From the NCBI GenBank assembly GCA_002077065.1, contig NAJO01000026.1:248001-312000 (forward strand): a DNA stretch of 64,000 bases, read 5' to 3'. This stretch comes from Cryoendolithus antarcticus (taxonomy: Eukaryota > Ascomycota > Dothideomycetes > Cladosporiales > Cladosporiaceae). Made by a program: the position numbers and the translations under genes. Under the pieces are notes generated by a model. It saw only the letters and a list, made by a program, of their open reading frames with translations. It was not told where the DNA came from and searched no databases. Position 1 is the first letter of the stretch. Every line of letters starts with the position of its first letter. Below are positions 10,316 to 19,472 of the stretch, in pieces.

Positions 10316-11341
10316 ATGCCTCACCGCCCCATCCTCTATGAGAATTCAAGATGCTACCTTCTTGACCTTCCCAAGAAAGTTCTCCACGCCATCACAAAGC
10401 TGTCGGTCCGCAACTTGGTACCCTCCACCAGGGACTATGATCCCTTCGTTGGGCTTCCTGTTACAGGCGAATTCGCCCGCGGCTGCAAGCGACTCGCCAA
10501 CTCGGCCCTCTTGCATGTCTGTACTCAGACTCGACTCGTCGTTATGCCAGCCGTCAACGCCACTATGCAGGCCCTGATTCGAGAGGTTATCGACGAGAAT
10601 ACGTTCTGGAAGGAAGTGGCGGCAGCTTTCGAGGCGAAAGAAAAGAGAAATGTTTACTATGCAGATTCTAGAGCCAGGTTGAGGGTCGAGAATGAGGGGC
10701 TGGTGTGGCATCTCTACTCGCAGGCGGTTTGGGACGTGCACCTCGGCCGCCAGAAGACCTACTGTATCATGGGCGGTCGCTCTACGAAAGAAGGTACCAA
10801 GGAGATGCCACGGCGCTTGCTCGATCTACCAAAGGAGCTTCGCCTCATGATCTTTGCCTTCGTGGTCAGCAGCTCCATTCCATCAGCAAGACAGGCCGAT
10901 ACGTCTGACGCTCTGATCCCTGAGCGCGACTTCGAGCAGCGTTGTGCTCTCTTCTCCGAGCTGGCTCTCGTCCACACCTGCACCATGATTCGCGACGAAG
11001 TCTTCCCGATGGTGTTCGACGCGTTGAACGCTCTAGCTCGCGCACTGCACTCGGAGACATCAGTCTGGCAGGGTATCAGGGAGTCTCTATACGGCAGCAT
11101 GACTTGGCTCCATTTAGCATCGCTGGATGCTCTGCAGGCCATACTCGTGAAGGAGTCCAGATGGTCTGTCTATACTAACATAGCGGCGCGGACGCTCGTG
11201 GGATGGAGCTTGGCTTGGGGTGACGAGGAGTTCCGCGCGGTGAGTCTCGCGGATGCAAAGGCCACCGGTCATCCTGCATGTTCGAGGAGGTATCGGAAGG
11301 GTGGAAAGAAGTCTGCTGGCATGCATTACGAAGACTTCTGA
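10316..11341 (+). CDS. Double-domain F-box-like protein (copies 6a and 6b)
   Basis: ATG 10316 (MPHRPILYENSRC) opens a 341-aa frame with two family domains. Domain a (about residues 12-150) has CYLLDLPKKVLHAITKLSV, SALLHVCTQTRL and a Trp helix (QAVWDVHLG). Domain b (about 165-320) has RRLLDLPKELRLMIFAFVV, ERDFEQRCALFSELALVHTC and ARTLVGWSLAWGDEEF. As in the 7353 gene, the first domain departs from LPxELR (LPKKVL) and the second keeps it. Two independent two-domain genes in one array suggest repeated unequal crossing-over between tandem copies. No introns are needed. Confidence 0.65.
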   Translation: MPHRPILYENSRCYLLDLPKKVLHAITKLSVRNLVPSTRDYDPFVGLPVTGEFARGCKRLANSALLHVCTQTRLVVMPAVNATMQALIREVIDENTFWKEVAAAFEAKEKRNVYYADSRARLRVENEGLVWHLYSQAVWDVHLGRQKTYCIMGGRSTKEGTKEMPRRLLDLPKELRLMIFAFVVSSSIPSARQADTSDALIPERDFEQRCALFSELALVHTCTMIRDEVFPMVFDALNALARALHSETSVWQGIRESLYGSMTWLHLASLDALQAILVKESRWSVYTNIAARTLVGWSLAWGDEEFRAVSLADAKATGHPACSRRYRKGGKKSAGMHYEDF

Positions 11342-11697
11342 CTGGAGACTCTGGTAGGGACGAGAGGTGTGTGTGGACTCTTCCGGCGTGATCAATGGTA
11401 GCTACTTAGTAGAGTTGAATACAGTATGACAGGGCGATTCCGGATCTACGTGCGACGGATAAGTCACCCAGGTAGCTTTGCTCATGCAGCTTCGTGGCGT
11501 GGCAGGCGACGGTGCCTTCTTGAATCCTCTCGTCTTCTTTGCACACTGTTGACTTCATCGCCTTAACTTCACAATACTACATATGTGGGTACATACCTTG
11601 TGTCCCTTCACGCCTACATCACAGCCACACAAGTGAGATTTTCTATTCGACGCCTTGCCTCACTCAGACAACAGTAGAGATCACCCTACCAGCAACC
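11342..11697. other. Promoter region of copy 7
   Basis: The copy 7 frame is open upstream to 11539 without a better ATG. A pyrimidine-rich leader precedes ATG 11698. No gene seen. Confidence 0.4.
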
Positions 11698-12210
11698 ATG
11701 TCTCTCGATGGCACGTCACCTGGCATCATTCTACACACCGGATACACTTCCAGCAGCAGATGCTATCTCCTCGAATTACCGAAAGAGCTCCGTCTGGAGA
11801 TACTCATGCACGCGATTGGAAGCGTCAAACCTTTCACTACAGATTTGGCTCAATGTCGATCTCATCCCACGTTCGAGCCTCGCTACGCCCGATTTGCTAA
11901 CAGTACCGTGCTCCACCTTTGCACCCTGCTCAGGCACGACGCCCTGTCCACAGTCGGGAAGGCTATGGAACAGGTGCTAGAAGACCTCAGGATGCAGTAC
12001 GACCAGAAGCGCAATACGCGCCGCGAGCTCACAGTAGTCTGGAGTCCTACCTCAAGTCAACGAGCTTACGATCTGGCCCAGGAAATGTTCAGGATCGATT
12101 GGTGTGTTGCTGTCGCCGTCAAGGTCCGCAAGGAGTGGCAGACGCTGTGTGTGGATATGGGCATTCGTGGAGATGGTCGTGCAAAGAATGAGACGGTCTC
12201 CACTTCATGA
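11698..12210 (+). CDS. F-box-like family copy 7
   Basis: 170-aa frame from ATG 11698 (MSLDGTSPGIILHTGYTSSS, then RCYLLELPKELRLEILMHAI). The centre reads EPRYARFANSTVLHLCTLLRHDA, a diverged form of the family's ERRCARF...LLHTC segment. The C-terminus carries the Trp helix (KVRKEWQTLCVDMGIRG). The ATG has a good fungal context (CAACCATGTCT). The domain is complete, and this is among the cleanest single-domain members. Function unknown. Confidence 0.65.
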   Translation: MSLDGTSPGIILHTGYTSSSRCYLLELPKELRLEILMHAIGSVKPFTTDLAQCRSHPTFEPRYARFANSTVLHLCTLLRHDALSTVGKAMEQVLEDLRMQYDQKRNTRRELTVVWSPTSSQRAYDLAQEMFRIDWCVAVAVKVRKEWQTLCVDMGIRGDGRAKNETVSTS

Positions 12211-12547
12211 GACGACCGGATGGCTGTGAACGAGCGGCGTATCGGAGTTCAAAGCGTACATCAAGGGTCGAAGGGGAGACTGCTGTGTATAGTACTTTGT
12301 CACTTCGATCATCAGATCATACCTCCCTGGTAGGCAGGTGCGTGCGACAGGTCGAGCGCACCTTCCTCACTCATGACTTGTGAACTCACAGTGGTGAAGT
12401 CGACAGCTGCCTGCGTGTTCCATTTTGTTGCCACTTTCAAATTGATCTGCAAACACACCAATTCCTCCGCAACAACCTCGCAAGCGCAAATTGTAACAGA
12501 ACCTGCCAAAGATCGAGCAAGACGGTAGCCGGAGGTCAGCTGCCATC
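12211..12547. other. Intergenic upstream of copy 8
   Basis: No supported gene. The next ATG with good context is at 12548, see copy 8. Confidence 0.4.
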
Positions 12548-12605
12548 ATGTCGACGATGGCAGCAGAGTCAGGTATGTCGGTCATTTTTCATATCCCACT
12601 ATTGA

Positions 12606-13343
12606 ATGCTTCATGGCGAACACAGCCTATCTCAAGTGCCGCCTGCTCACCTCTCGCAAACAGTCGAGGACGCTACTCCAGGTTCCACAGCTACAGACCC
12701 CTCGTCGGCGGTAGAGCAGCCAGCATCGTTCCGCCTTCTTGAGCTGCCTAAGGAATTACGTCTCGCGATTCTGGAGATCACCATCATCAGCTGCAGGCCT
12801 TCCGTGACATTGAACATACACTCGGATGAGCTCATCTCCAAGCGCGACTTTGAGCGTCGCTGCGCTCGTTTCGTGGAGTTGCCCATTCTGCACACCTGCA
12901 AGCTGCTGCGTGAAGAGGCCACTCCGATCGTCGACAACACAATTGAGGATCTGAATTCGGACCTCCGGGCCGAGATCACCGAATGGAGGGACATTGACGA
13001 AAATGTCTACCCTAAAGAGGGACCGCAAACACTCGACGAGGTCGAGAGCAAGATCAGGATTCAGCGGGAGCTAGAGCAGTTGTATGAATACATCAAAGTT
13101 GCGCTGGAAACTCACATGGCCTGGCATGACGTGTACGAAGGGCAAGAGCTCAGCGCGGCGGCGGCTGCGTTCTGCGGATTCAACGGTCGCGTGGGTCGGA
13201 AGTATCGCAAAGACGGCGAGTGCGAGGAAGGCGGGATGTACGAAGTGTTGCCGAACGAGGATCTGTCGCCTGAGATGGCTGAGCTGATGCAGAGGTACTG
13301 CATAGGCAGTGAGGCACACTCTCCCAGCATTGGAGTGTCCTGA
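12606..13343 (+). CDS. F-box-like family copy 8
   Basis: 245-aa uninterrupted frame from ATG 12606. The domain starts at about residue 47 (FRLLELPKELRLAILEITI), followed by SKRDFERRCARFVELPILHTCKLLREEA and a Trp helix (ETHMAWHDVYEGQELSA), with a longer charged C-terminus than siblings. An alternative two-exon model starts at ATG 12548 (MSTMAAES), splices at GTATGT (12573) to the CAAG acceptor just before TGCCGCC, and enters the same frame. It would give a similar protein with a different N-terminus. The core domain is intact. Function unknown. Confidence 0.65.
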   Translation: MLHGEHSLSQVPPAHLSQTVEDATPGSTATDPSSAVEQPASFRLLELPKELRLAILEITIISCRPSVTLNIHSDELISKRDFERRCARFVELPILHTCKLLREEATPIVDNTIEDLNSDLRAEITEWRDIDENVYPKEGPQTLDEVESKIRIQRELEQLYEYIKVALETHMAWHDVYEGQELSAAAAAFCGFNGRVGRKYRKDGECEEGGMYEVLPNEDLSPEMAELMQRYCIGSEAHSPSIGVS

Positions 13344-13914
13344 GGGAATGTGGGAGCGCGATGTTTCGGATGCGACAGTTGGCACGCCGGCTGCCTTAGG
13401 CCCTCACTGTGGTTAGATCACGGGCTATTGGGACTTCGAAGACGCGTTATAGGTGTACAACATCAGGGGTTGGCGTAGCCTGTGGCTGCCGAACAATAGT
13501 TGTCCTGTACGATGTCAGCTATCCGACACGAACTCTCACTGTCACCTTCTTAGCGCTCGGATCCGCGGCGAGGAGCTAAGAGAGACCAATGGAACTATCT
13601 CGGCGCATGCTCTCCACTGTTAGTGGACACGGAGTAATGAGAGCAGTTGTGGGAAGGTCGCGGTATACTGCGCGTGCCACAGATAGATCAGACAGCTCGC
13701 TTTTCTGTACAAGTCTCCATGTCCATGGCCTGCCTTTTCACGTCCTACATGTCCGTAGCTGTTCACCCTCTACTGTTGCTCCTTCACAATGTGCGAGTCC
13801 TCCTTTAGCGCCGGATTCTGTCCAGTACTGAGATGCGAGTCTGACTCCAGCAACTCATCCGGCTTATCTGCACAAATGTCAGCACCTCATCAACCTTCCA
13901 TACCCACTCTTGGA
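13344..13914. other. Intergenic, 3' side of copy 8 and GUT2
   Basis: Convergent 3' flanks of copy 8 (+) and GUT2 (-). No gene supported. Confidence 0.45.
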
Positions 13915-16023
13915 TTACACACCATGCCTCGCATAAAGCCCGTACTCCTCATCACTATACTTCCCGACCTCGCCACTCTCAACCTCCTCCCTCGTCAACG
14001 CAAGCTTACTCTTAGGCAACCCCATACTTCCTAAGAAGCGGACACCTTCTGTCCATTCCACCGCCTTCCTCTCCTTACCCCACCCCAGCTCTTCGCCCAT
14101 CATATCAATAACCATCGGCAACGCCTCCAGACTCGCCTGCGCGTTCAGGAATGTAAGTCGGGTTCTGCGCGCGAGCACGTCTATGGCAGTCTGCGCGTAC
14201 TCGTGTCGGACAGCGTAGCGGATCTCGCCGTCCACGTAAGGATAGAGTGTAGCGATACGAATACCGCGAACGGGAAAGCGGAGCTCAGTCGGTGCACAGA
14301 GCGCAGCGACTTGCCAGGCGCGGTCACCGTAGCTCTCACACAGATGCTTCGCGACCTCCGTCTCGAGCCCGTAGTGCTGGATCAAGTTGATATACAGTGT
14401 CTTGCTGAATCCGTGCGCGCCTACTAAGCGCAGATTGTGCGTATGGCAGGCGCCGTCAAGCGGCGTGGGGTCTTCGAAGCCGGTCACGCCTGAGACTAAG
14501 GGTGGGGCGGGGACGCCAGTAGGGCGCAGGGAGAACAGCGAGATCGCTTCGTCGACGGCTTCTTCGGCCATTTGGCGGTAGGTCGTCCATTTTCCGCCGC
14601 TGATGGTTATGAGACCTGAATCGGAAGTGGTGACGAGGTGGTTGCGGACTAGACCTTCTGAAGCGGATTTCTTTGGATCGCGAACGAGAGGGCGGATACC
14701 GGACCATGCTGCTAGGACATCGCCGCGTCGGACGTTTATTTCGGGTTGCAGGTAGTTCTGCACTTCGCTCAATATCCACTCGATTTCCTGCTCGCCGGCT
14801 ATGGGGTTCTGTTTCACATCACACGGCGCATCCGTTGTACCGGCGATGGTGTTGCCTTGCCAGGGGAGGAAGAAGATCACGCGGCCGTCGGATGTGGCGG
14901 GATCGAGAAGTCCCATGTTGCTAGGAGCGTAGAAGCCAGGAAGAATGACGTGCACGCCTGAGCTCGGCGCGACGATCTCAGGTACGTTTTGGTCGTCGAG
15001 TTTGCGGATGCCGTCTGTGAAGGGACCGGTCGCGTTGATAATGCCTTTTGCTTTGATCATGAAGGGTTCCGAGGGTTTGCCGTTCTTCTCCGCGATCACA
15101 TCTCTGACTTGAGCGCCACAGAGCTTGCCTGAGGCGTCCTTTTCGAGAGCTGTGACTTCGAGGTGGTTGACTACTGTCGCGCCGTAGAGACTTGCAGTCA
15201 TTGCCAGAGAGACATTCATGCGGGAGTCGTTGTGTGCGCCATCATAGTAGACTAGAGCGCCCCAGAGATCATCTTTCTTCAGCATCGGAAAGGCATCCAG
15301 GGCTTTGCTGCGGGTGAGGAAGTACGAGCTCTCGATGTTCTCGGAACCGGCGAGGAAGTCGTAGAACTTTGTGCCGAACCAGAAGTAGGGTACTTGCCAT
15401 GCTTTTTTGACAGGGATCATAATCGGGAGCCAGGAAGAGAGATGCGGTGCAGTGTCGAGAAAGTACCTTCGCTCTCGCAGAGCTTCGACGACGAGCTTGT
15501 ACTGATTGTAATCGAGCTGCCAGACGGCTTTCTCCAGGTACCGGACTCCGCCGTGCACAAGCTTTGTGCTCTTACTGCTTGTTCCGGAAGCGAAGTCATC
15601 GCGATCCACGACAGCGACTTTCAGCCCCCTGCTCGCAGCGTCCAAAGCTACACCCGAGCCCGTGGCTCCGCCTCCGATGATCAACAGATCATACTCGACC
15701 CCTTCGGCCTCCTTGCTAGCCACATCCTCGCCCTTCACAGTCTGTGCAATCTTACTTCCTGCCTTCTTCACAGCATCTGTAATCACCCCCGCGCTTGCTT
15801 TCAGGTCCGCAATCTGCTCTTCGCGAGTCTTGATACGTGGGAATGAAGGTGGTCTGAAGATACCTCCTTCGCCATAGGTGGGTGGTGGGACTGAAGCAGC
15901 TTCGAGACCCGGAACGTCGCGGGGACGATAGATCACGTACAGAGCTCCTGCGCCCACTGTTGTAGCGCCTGTGAGGTAGCCAGCGGCGCGGAGGAGGCGG
16001 CGGGAGGTGCTGCGTGTCGCCAT
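13915..16023 (-). CDS. GUT2: Mitochondrial FAD-dependent glycerol-3-phosphate dehydrogenase
   Basis: Intronless 702-aa enzyme that oxidises glycerol-3-phosphate to dihydroxyacetone phosphate, passing electrons via FAD to ubiquinone at the outer face of the inner mitochondrial membrane. It serves glycerol use and the G3P shuttle. A basic N-terminus (ATRSTSRRLLRAAG) and a hydrophobic stretch at about 15-32 fit a mitochondrial presequence with a membrane anchor. The FAD-binding Rossmann motif IIGGGATGSG is at about 115-124, followed by the family signatures SGTSSKSTKLVHGGVRYLEKA and TTDAPCD. The C-terminal DAO_C region ends at about 680. Start ATG 16023 is the only one that retains the presequence. 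It is divergent from LTO1 with a 435-nt intergenic region. Confidence 0.95.
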   Translation of the reverse strand: MATRSTSRRLLRAAGYLTGATTVGAGALYVIYRPRDVPGLEAASVPPPTYGEGGIFRPPSFPRIKTREEQIADLKASAGVITDAVKKAGSKIAQTVKGEDVASKEAEGVEYDLLIIGGGATGSGVALDAASRGLKVAVVDRDDFASGTSSKSTKLVHGGVRYLEKAVWQLDYNQYKLVVEALRERRYFLDTAPHLSSWLPIMIPVKKAWQVPYFWFGTKFYDFLAGSENIESSYFLTRSKALDAFPMLKKDDLWGALVYYDGAHNDSRMNVSLAMTASLYGATVVNHLEVTALEKDASGKLCGAQVRDVIAEKNGKPSEPFMIKAKGIINATGPFTDGIRKLDDQNVPEIVAPSSGVHVILPGFYAPSNMGLLDPATSDGRVIFFLPWQGNTIAGTTDAPCDVKQNPIAGEQEIEWILSEVQNYLQPEINVRRGDVLAAWSGIRPLVRDPKKSASEGLVRNHLVTTSDSGLITISGGKWTTYRQMAEEAVDEAISLFSLRPTGVPAPPLVSGVTGFEDPTPLDGACHTHNLRLVGAHGFSKTLYINLIQHYGLETEVAKHLCESYGDRAWQVAALCAPTELRFPVRGIRIATLYPYVDGEIRYAVRHEYAQTAIDVLARRTRLTFLNAQASLEALPMVIDMMGEELGWGKERKAVEWTEGVRFLGSMGLPKSKLALTREEVESGEVGKYSDEEYGLYARHGV

Positions 16024-16458
16024 GCTTGCGATCCTAGACCAGGCTGGCTAATTGGAGGTTGTTCTGTCAATGGCAGTGCACTACTTCAATCCATTGCACG
16101 TCTTTGTAGTGCTGCAAACCAGAGGTACAGTCTTGGAAGAAGCGATGGTATGGGAAGTGATGGGGTAGGAATCATCAGATACACTGAAGCTATAGCAGTA
16201 CGAATGCGACATTGCCTCCGCCGACGTAAGACCGCCTCACAGCTCCACCCTCATCGTCTCCGCCCGTCATGCGAAACCTTGAACATCCCTCACCTTGGCG
16301 GAGGTCCAAGGGTCGGCTTCCGGCAAGCAGCACAGCTTCTCCACATCGGCCCGCGGCCCACCCATGCCTTGAGGTATGCATGTGAAAGCACGCGGAAGGG
16401 TACCGCTCGACCACAAGTGCTTTGAACCCTCATCACGACATCGAGACACGGTTTCATC
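16024..16458. promoter_or_regulatory. Divergent promoter, GUT2 and LTO1
   Basis: 435 nt between two outward-facing start codons, so both core promoters must lie here. No unambiguous TATA box was seen. Confidence 0.5.
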
Positions 16459-17037
16459 ATGGCGTCCGAAGCAGACCAGAAGACCGAGGTCGAGAGGGCG
16501 CAAGAGAGAGAGGACGACGATCCCTTCGCCCCTCTCCTCAGCCTCGAGTCCTCCTTCTACGACGAAGGCTACGCTCTCGGCCATGCTGAAGGCTCAACCT
16601 CCGGCCGCATAGAAGGCCGTCTCTTCGGCCTATCGCGAGGCTTCGAGAAGTTCGAGGAGATGGGTAGACTGCAAGGCCAAGCTTCAGTATGGTCTGCTCG
16701 CCTTGAAGACCCAAAGGCTTCCAACGCGAGTGACGCGGTCAGTTCTGGAGGCATTTTGACGCCGATCAAACCCACCGACAGACTACGCAAGCAAGTTCGC
16801 AGGTTGGTGGAATTGACTGATCCGGAAGCGGTGAGTACGGAGAACAGTGAGGATGGAGTGGCGGACTTTGATGAGAGGTTGAAGGACGCCAAGGCGAAGG
16901 GCGTGGTTGTCTCACGGATGCTTGGGGAGAGTGGCAGTGTCACTGATCAGGGACGTGAGGAGAGTGGGAAGACTGTGAAGGGCACGGGGGAGATGGAAGA
17001 TTTCGGTGGCGTTGTGAAGGGCAAGGCGAAGGGCTGA
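16459..17037 (+). CDS. LTO1: LTO1-like deca-GX3 adaptor for Rli1 Fe-S maturation
   Basis: 192-aa protein of the Yae1/Lto1 family. In yeast the Yae1-Lto1 complex links the ABC protein Rli1 to the cytosolic Fe-S targeting complex. The diagnostic deca-GX3 stretch is at about residues 35-75: Gly recurs every fourth residue (YDEGYALGHAEG, then GRIEGRLFGLSRG). The rest is charged and low in complexity. The known family has a C-terminal aromatic residue needed for docking to the targeting complex; here the protein ends in KGKAKG with no terminal Trp or Phe, although MEDFGG lies about 13 residues before the end. A spliced C-terminal exon was not found before the convergent RAD52 3' end 140 nt away. 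Confidence 0.85.
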   Translation: MASEADQKTEVERAQEREDDDPFAPLLSLESSFYDEGYALGHAEGSTSGRIEGRLFGLSRGFEKFEEMGRLQGQASVWSARLEDPKASNASDAVSSGGILTPIKPTDRLRKQVRRLVELTDPEAVSTENSEDGVADFDERLKDAKAKGVVVSRMLGESGSVTDQGREESGKTVKGTGEMEDFGGVVKGKAKG

Positions 17038-17177
17038 ACGTGTTGCAAGAAATGCGGGCGCGAAGCTACGAACGCTTAGCAATTCCCGATGATCGACTCC
17101 CGTCTGTGGCCACGTTCCTGCGAATCGGTTCACGAGGTGCTCGCAACCTCGCGAGATCCGCCTCGCTCCTCAACACC

Positions 17178-18942
17178 TCACGACACGGCCGCCCCTCCTG
17201 CCTCGCCTCCCTCGACCACATCGACCTTCTGCTTCTTCGCATCCGGCGCCCCATCAACCTGCGGCAGATTCGTCACATCCGCCATAACAGGCCGTTTCAG
17301 ATTCGTAGGCGGCTTATACGCACTACCATTCCTCAGTCCGCCAGCCTGCGGCATGCCAATTCTTCGATTCGGGTCCGCGGCAGGGTTGATGAAATTCGAA
17401 TTCGGTCTCGGCTGCCCGCCATTGGCACTGCCTTGTTGTAGCGACGCGGCTGCAGACGGTGGCACGAGCCCTCCGGCTGGCGCTGCAGCTGGTATCGTCG
17501 TGGCGAGGTTTGTGCGTAGAATTGGGGCGGATTTGCCAGGGTTCACGCCATGGGTGCGTCGGATTGAAGGGGATTCGGCGTGTGGGTTGAAGGCTAGGGA
17601 GGCTGCTGGGGGCCGGGCGTCGGCAGGCGCGTTAATGAGGGCTGCGGAGCGGCCGGTTATGAAGCCACCTGGAATATCTGGGGGTGGGTCTTGAGGTGGA
17701 GGTGGCTGGTAGGTCTCTGCTGGGATGTCGTTGGTGATTGGTCTCTGGGGCGGGACTCGAGTTTGGTGTGCTACGGGGTCCTCGAGGGATGATGTATGTG
17801 ATCGGGACCCGGCGCCATCTGTGTTGCCGTTCATTGGTCTTGGTGGCTGGTTGCCTGGAGTTTGAGGTGGTAGCATGCGAGTCTGTGGAGCTTGGGGACC
17901 AAAGTTCGATGGTCGTGGCATTGCATCTGGTCTCTGAGGCGCTTGCATCCCGTTCGGCGCTTCTGGAGGATGCATATTGGGTGGTCGAAGGTGTGGCGCA
18001 GAATGCATTCTGTTCAACCCATTGCGCTGTGCCTGCATCTGGTGTTGTGCTGGCGACTGGATGGCTGCAGCGGTTGTCGAATCGTCGAGTCGAACCTCAT
18101 CCGGATGGCTGAAGTCTGTCTCATCGAACAGATTGTCGTCCTCGAACTCCACAGACCCGACCGAGTTCACCGACTGCATGCTAGGATTCCGTCGCACCCC
18201 GCCGCCTCCTTGCTGGCCATTCACAGCGCCCCCGTTCACGCCACCGCCACTCGCGCCATTTGCTTGCGGCTGCGGCGCTCCCCTCGCCGCACCCTCCACC
18301 TTCACCGGCCCAAAATCATGATGACGATGCAGATCCTCAGCACTCCATCGACTCGGCATAGCCTTGACCTTCTGCACCTTCTGCAGGTAGTCCTTATCAT
18401 AAAGACAATTCCCCAGCACATTGCCAAAGTTCCTGAGTGCCCGCTTCATCCCATCCGTAGCACCCTCCTTCTTAGCCTTCTCGAAAGCCGCAGCCTTGCC
18501 CTTGCAGTTTTCAATATGTCCATACCCTACATCCTCATGGAACGTCCCATCTCTGACAGTGACTCGCACGATCGTGCTGAGACCGAGCGACACCTTTCCA
18601 TTCTCATGCTCATCCACGAAGTCTATGGTGACATTCTGGATCGAGGAGGACCAGCCGTTGAAGCCGAACACTTCGTTGGCAAGGTTTATGACTTTCTCCG
18701 CCGCGAGGTAGTGCACCTTTCCACCGCCATTTCCGGGCCGCGTGGAGATGTACTCGGGGCCTAGCTGTTTGTCGAGGCGGGATTGGAGGGTGGCGATTTC
18801 GCGGGCGGTGTATTGGGAGATCGCTGGGGCGGCGGGGACGAATGGGTTGGTCGTTGCCGGGGTGTCGCGGTATTGGTCACCTGGCCTGGACATTGTTAGT
18901 CTATGTCATACGCAGGTGGGTGTAAGAGACTCACGCAGGCAT
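17178..18942 (-). CDS. RAD52: RAD52 homologous-recombination mediator
   Basis: 571-aa Rad52: a ring-forming protein that anneals ssDNA and loads Rad51 during double-strand break repair. The conserved N-terminal domain (about residues 28-185) includes LQSRLDKQLGPEYISTRPG, HYLAAEKVINLANEVFGFNGWSS, DVGYGHIEN and KEGATDGMKRALRNFGNVLGN. The C-terminal half is Pro/Gln/Asn-rich and disordered, as in other fungi. A 49-nt intron at 18934-18886 (GTGAGT; CTAAC branch site; CAG) follows an 8-nt first exon (18942-18935) and yields N-terminus MPAPGDQY, as recalled for fungal relatives. The unspliced ATG at 18893 lies inside the acceptor region. It is convergent with LTO1. Confidence 0.95.
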
Positions 18943-19472
18943 TGTGCATGGCGCGGTAAAAGATGCGCCTGGTTGTCAACACAGCTAGATGTTGCATGTT
19001 GGAAGACGTGACGATGCACGCGACGGAAGCTTGGCAAGAATCGCCAAAAGAGTACAGGACACGTGACTTGCGCCTTAGAGTTCGGGCTTACATCCTTTGT
19101 ACTGGTTGCGGCCGCGTCGACCACAGCTCCTTGCGCCATTAAGCAGATGAGCTGAATAGCAAGCATCGTAGCGTGCTCTTCTTATTCCATTCGCAATAGC
19201 CTATCACTACCACACTTCGATCAGCCAGTTCAAACCAATACACCACCCCTTGCACCGACCAACTCCGTCTGACATTCGATTGCTCGGGCTTGCGTTGCAA
19301 CGGTCGTCGATTAAGGGGAGGACATTCTTAGATACTGGGTCTAGGTCGTGGTATTCGCACTTCGAAGCTCCCCAAGATTGCTTCTCACCAAGTCCACACT
19401 TGACATCCTCGGAGGGACGGTGCAGGTCATGCGAGCATAGGCATTGGGAACCGTACTTCAATACTGGCCAAC
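18943..19472. promoter_or_regulatory. Divergent promoter, RAD52 and KEX1
   Basis: 530 nt between divergent starts. It contains a CACGTG E-box (about 19060) and an ACGCGA element (about 19018), the latter resembling the MluI-box core found upstream of many replication/repair genes. The function of either is inference. Confidence 0.4.

Larger units (their letters stand above)
3780..13343 (+). repeat. Tandem block 1 of the F-box-like family (8 loci, 10 domain copies)
   Basis: Eight consecutive plus-strand loci, spaced about 1.0-1.6 kb apart, encode diverged copies of one domain. The shared signature is LLxLPKELRLxI, then RDFERRCARFxxLPLLHTC...RxEA, then a C-terminal helix with an invariant Trp. 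Two loci (7353 and 10316) hold two domain copies each in one reading frame. No unrelated gene interrupts the block. Divergence is too high to see nucleotide identity by eye, so homology rests on the ordered protein motifs. Confidence 0.8.

Noticed and set aside
17892..18764. 290-codon plus-strand ORF
   Set aside because: Antisense to RAD52, whose domain signature is unmistakable.
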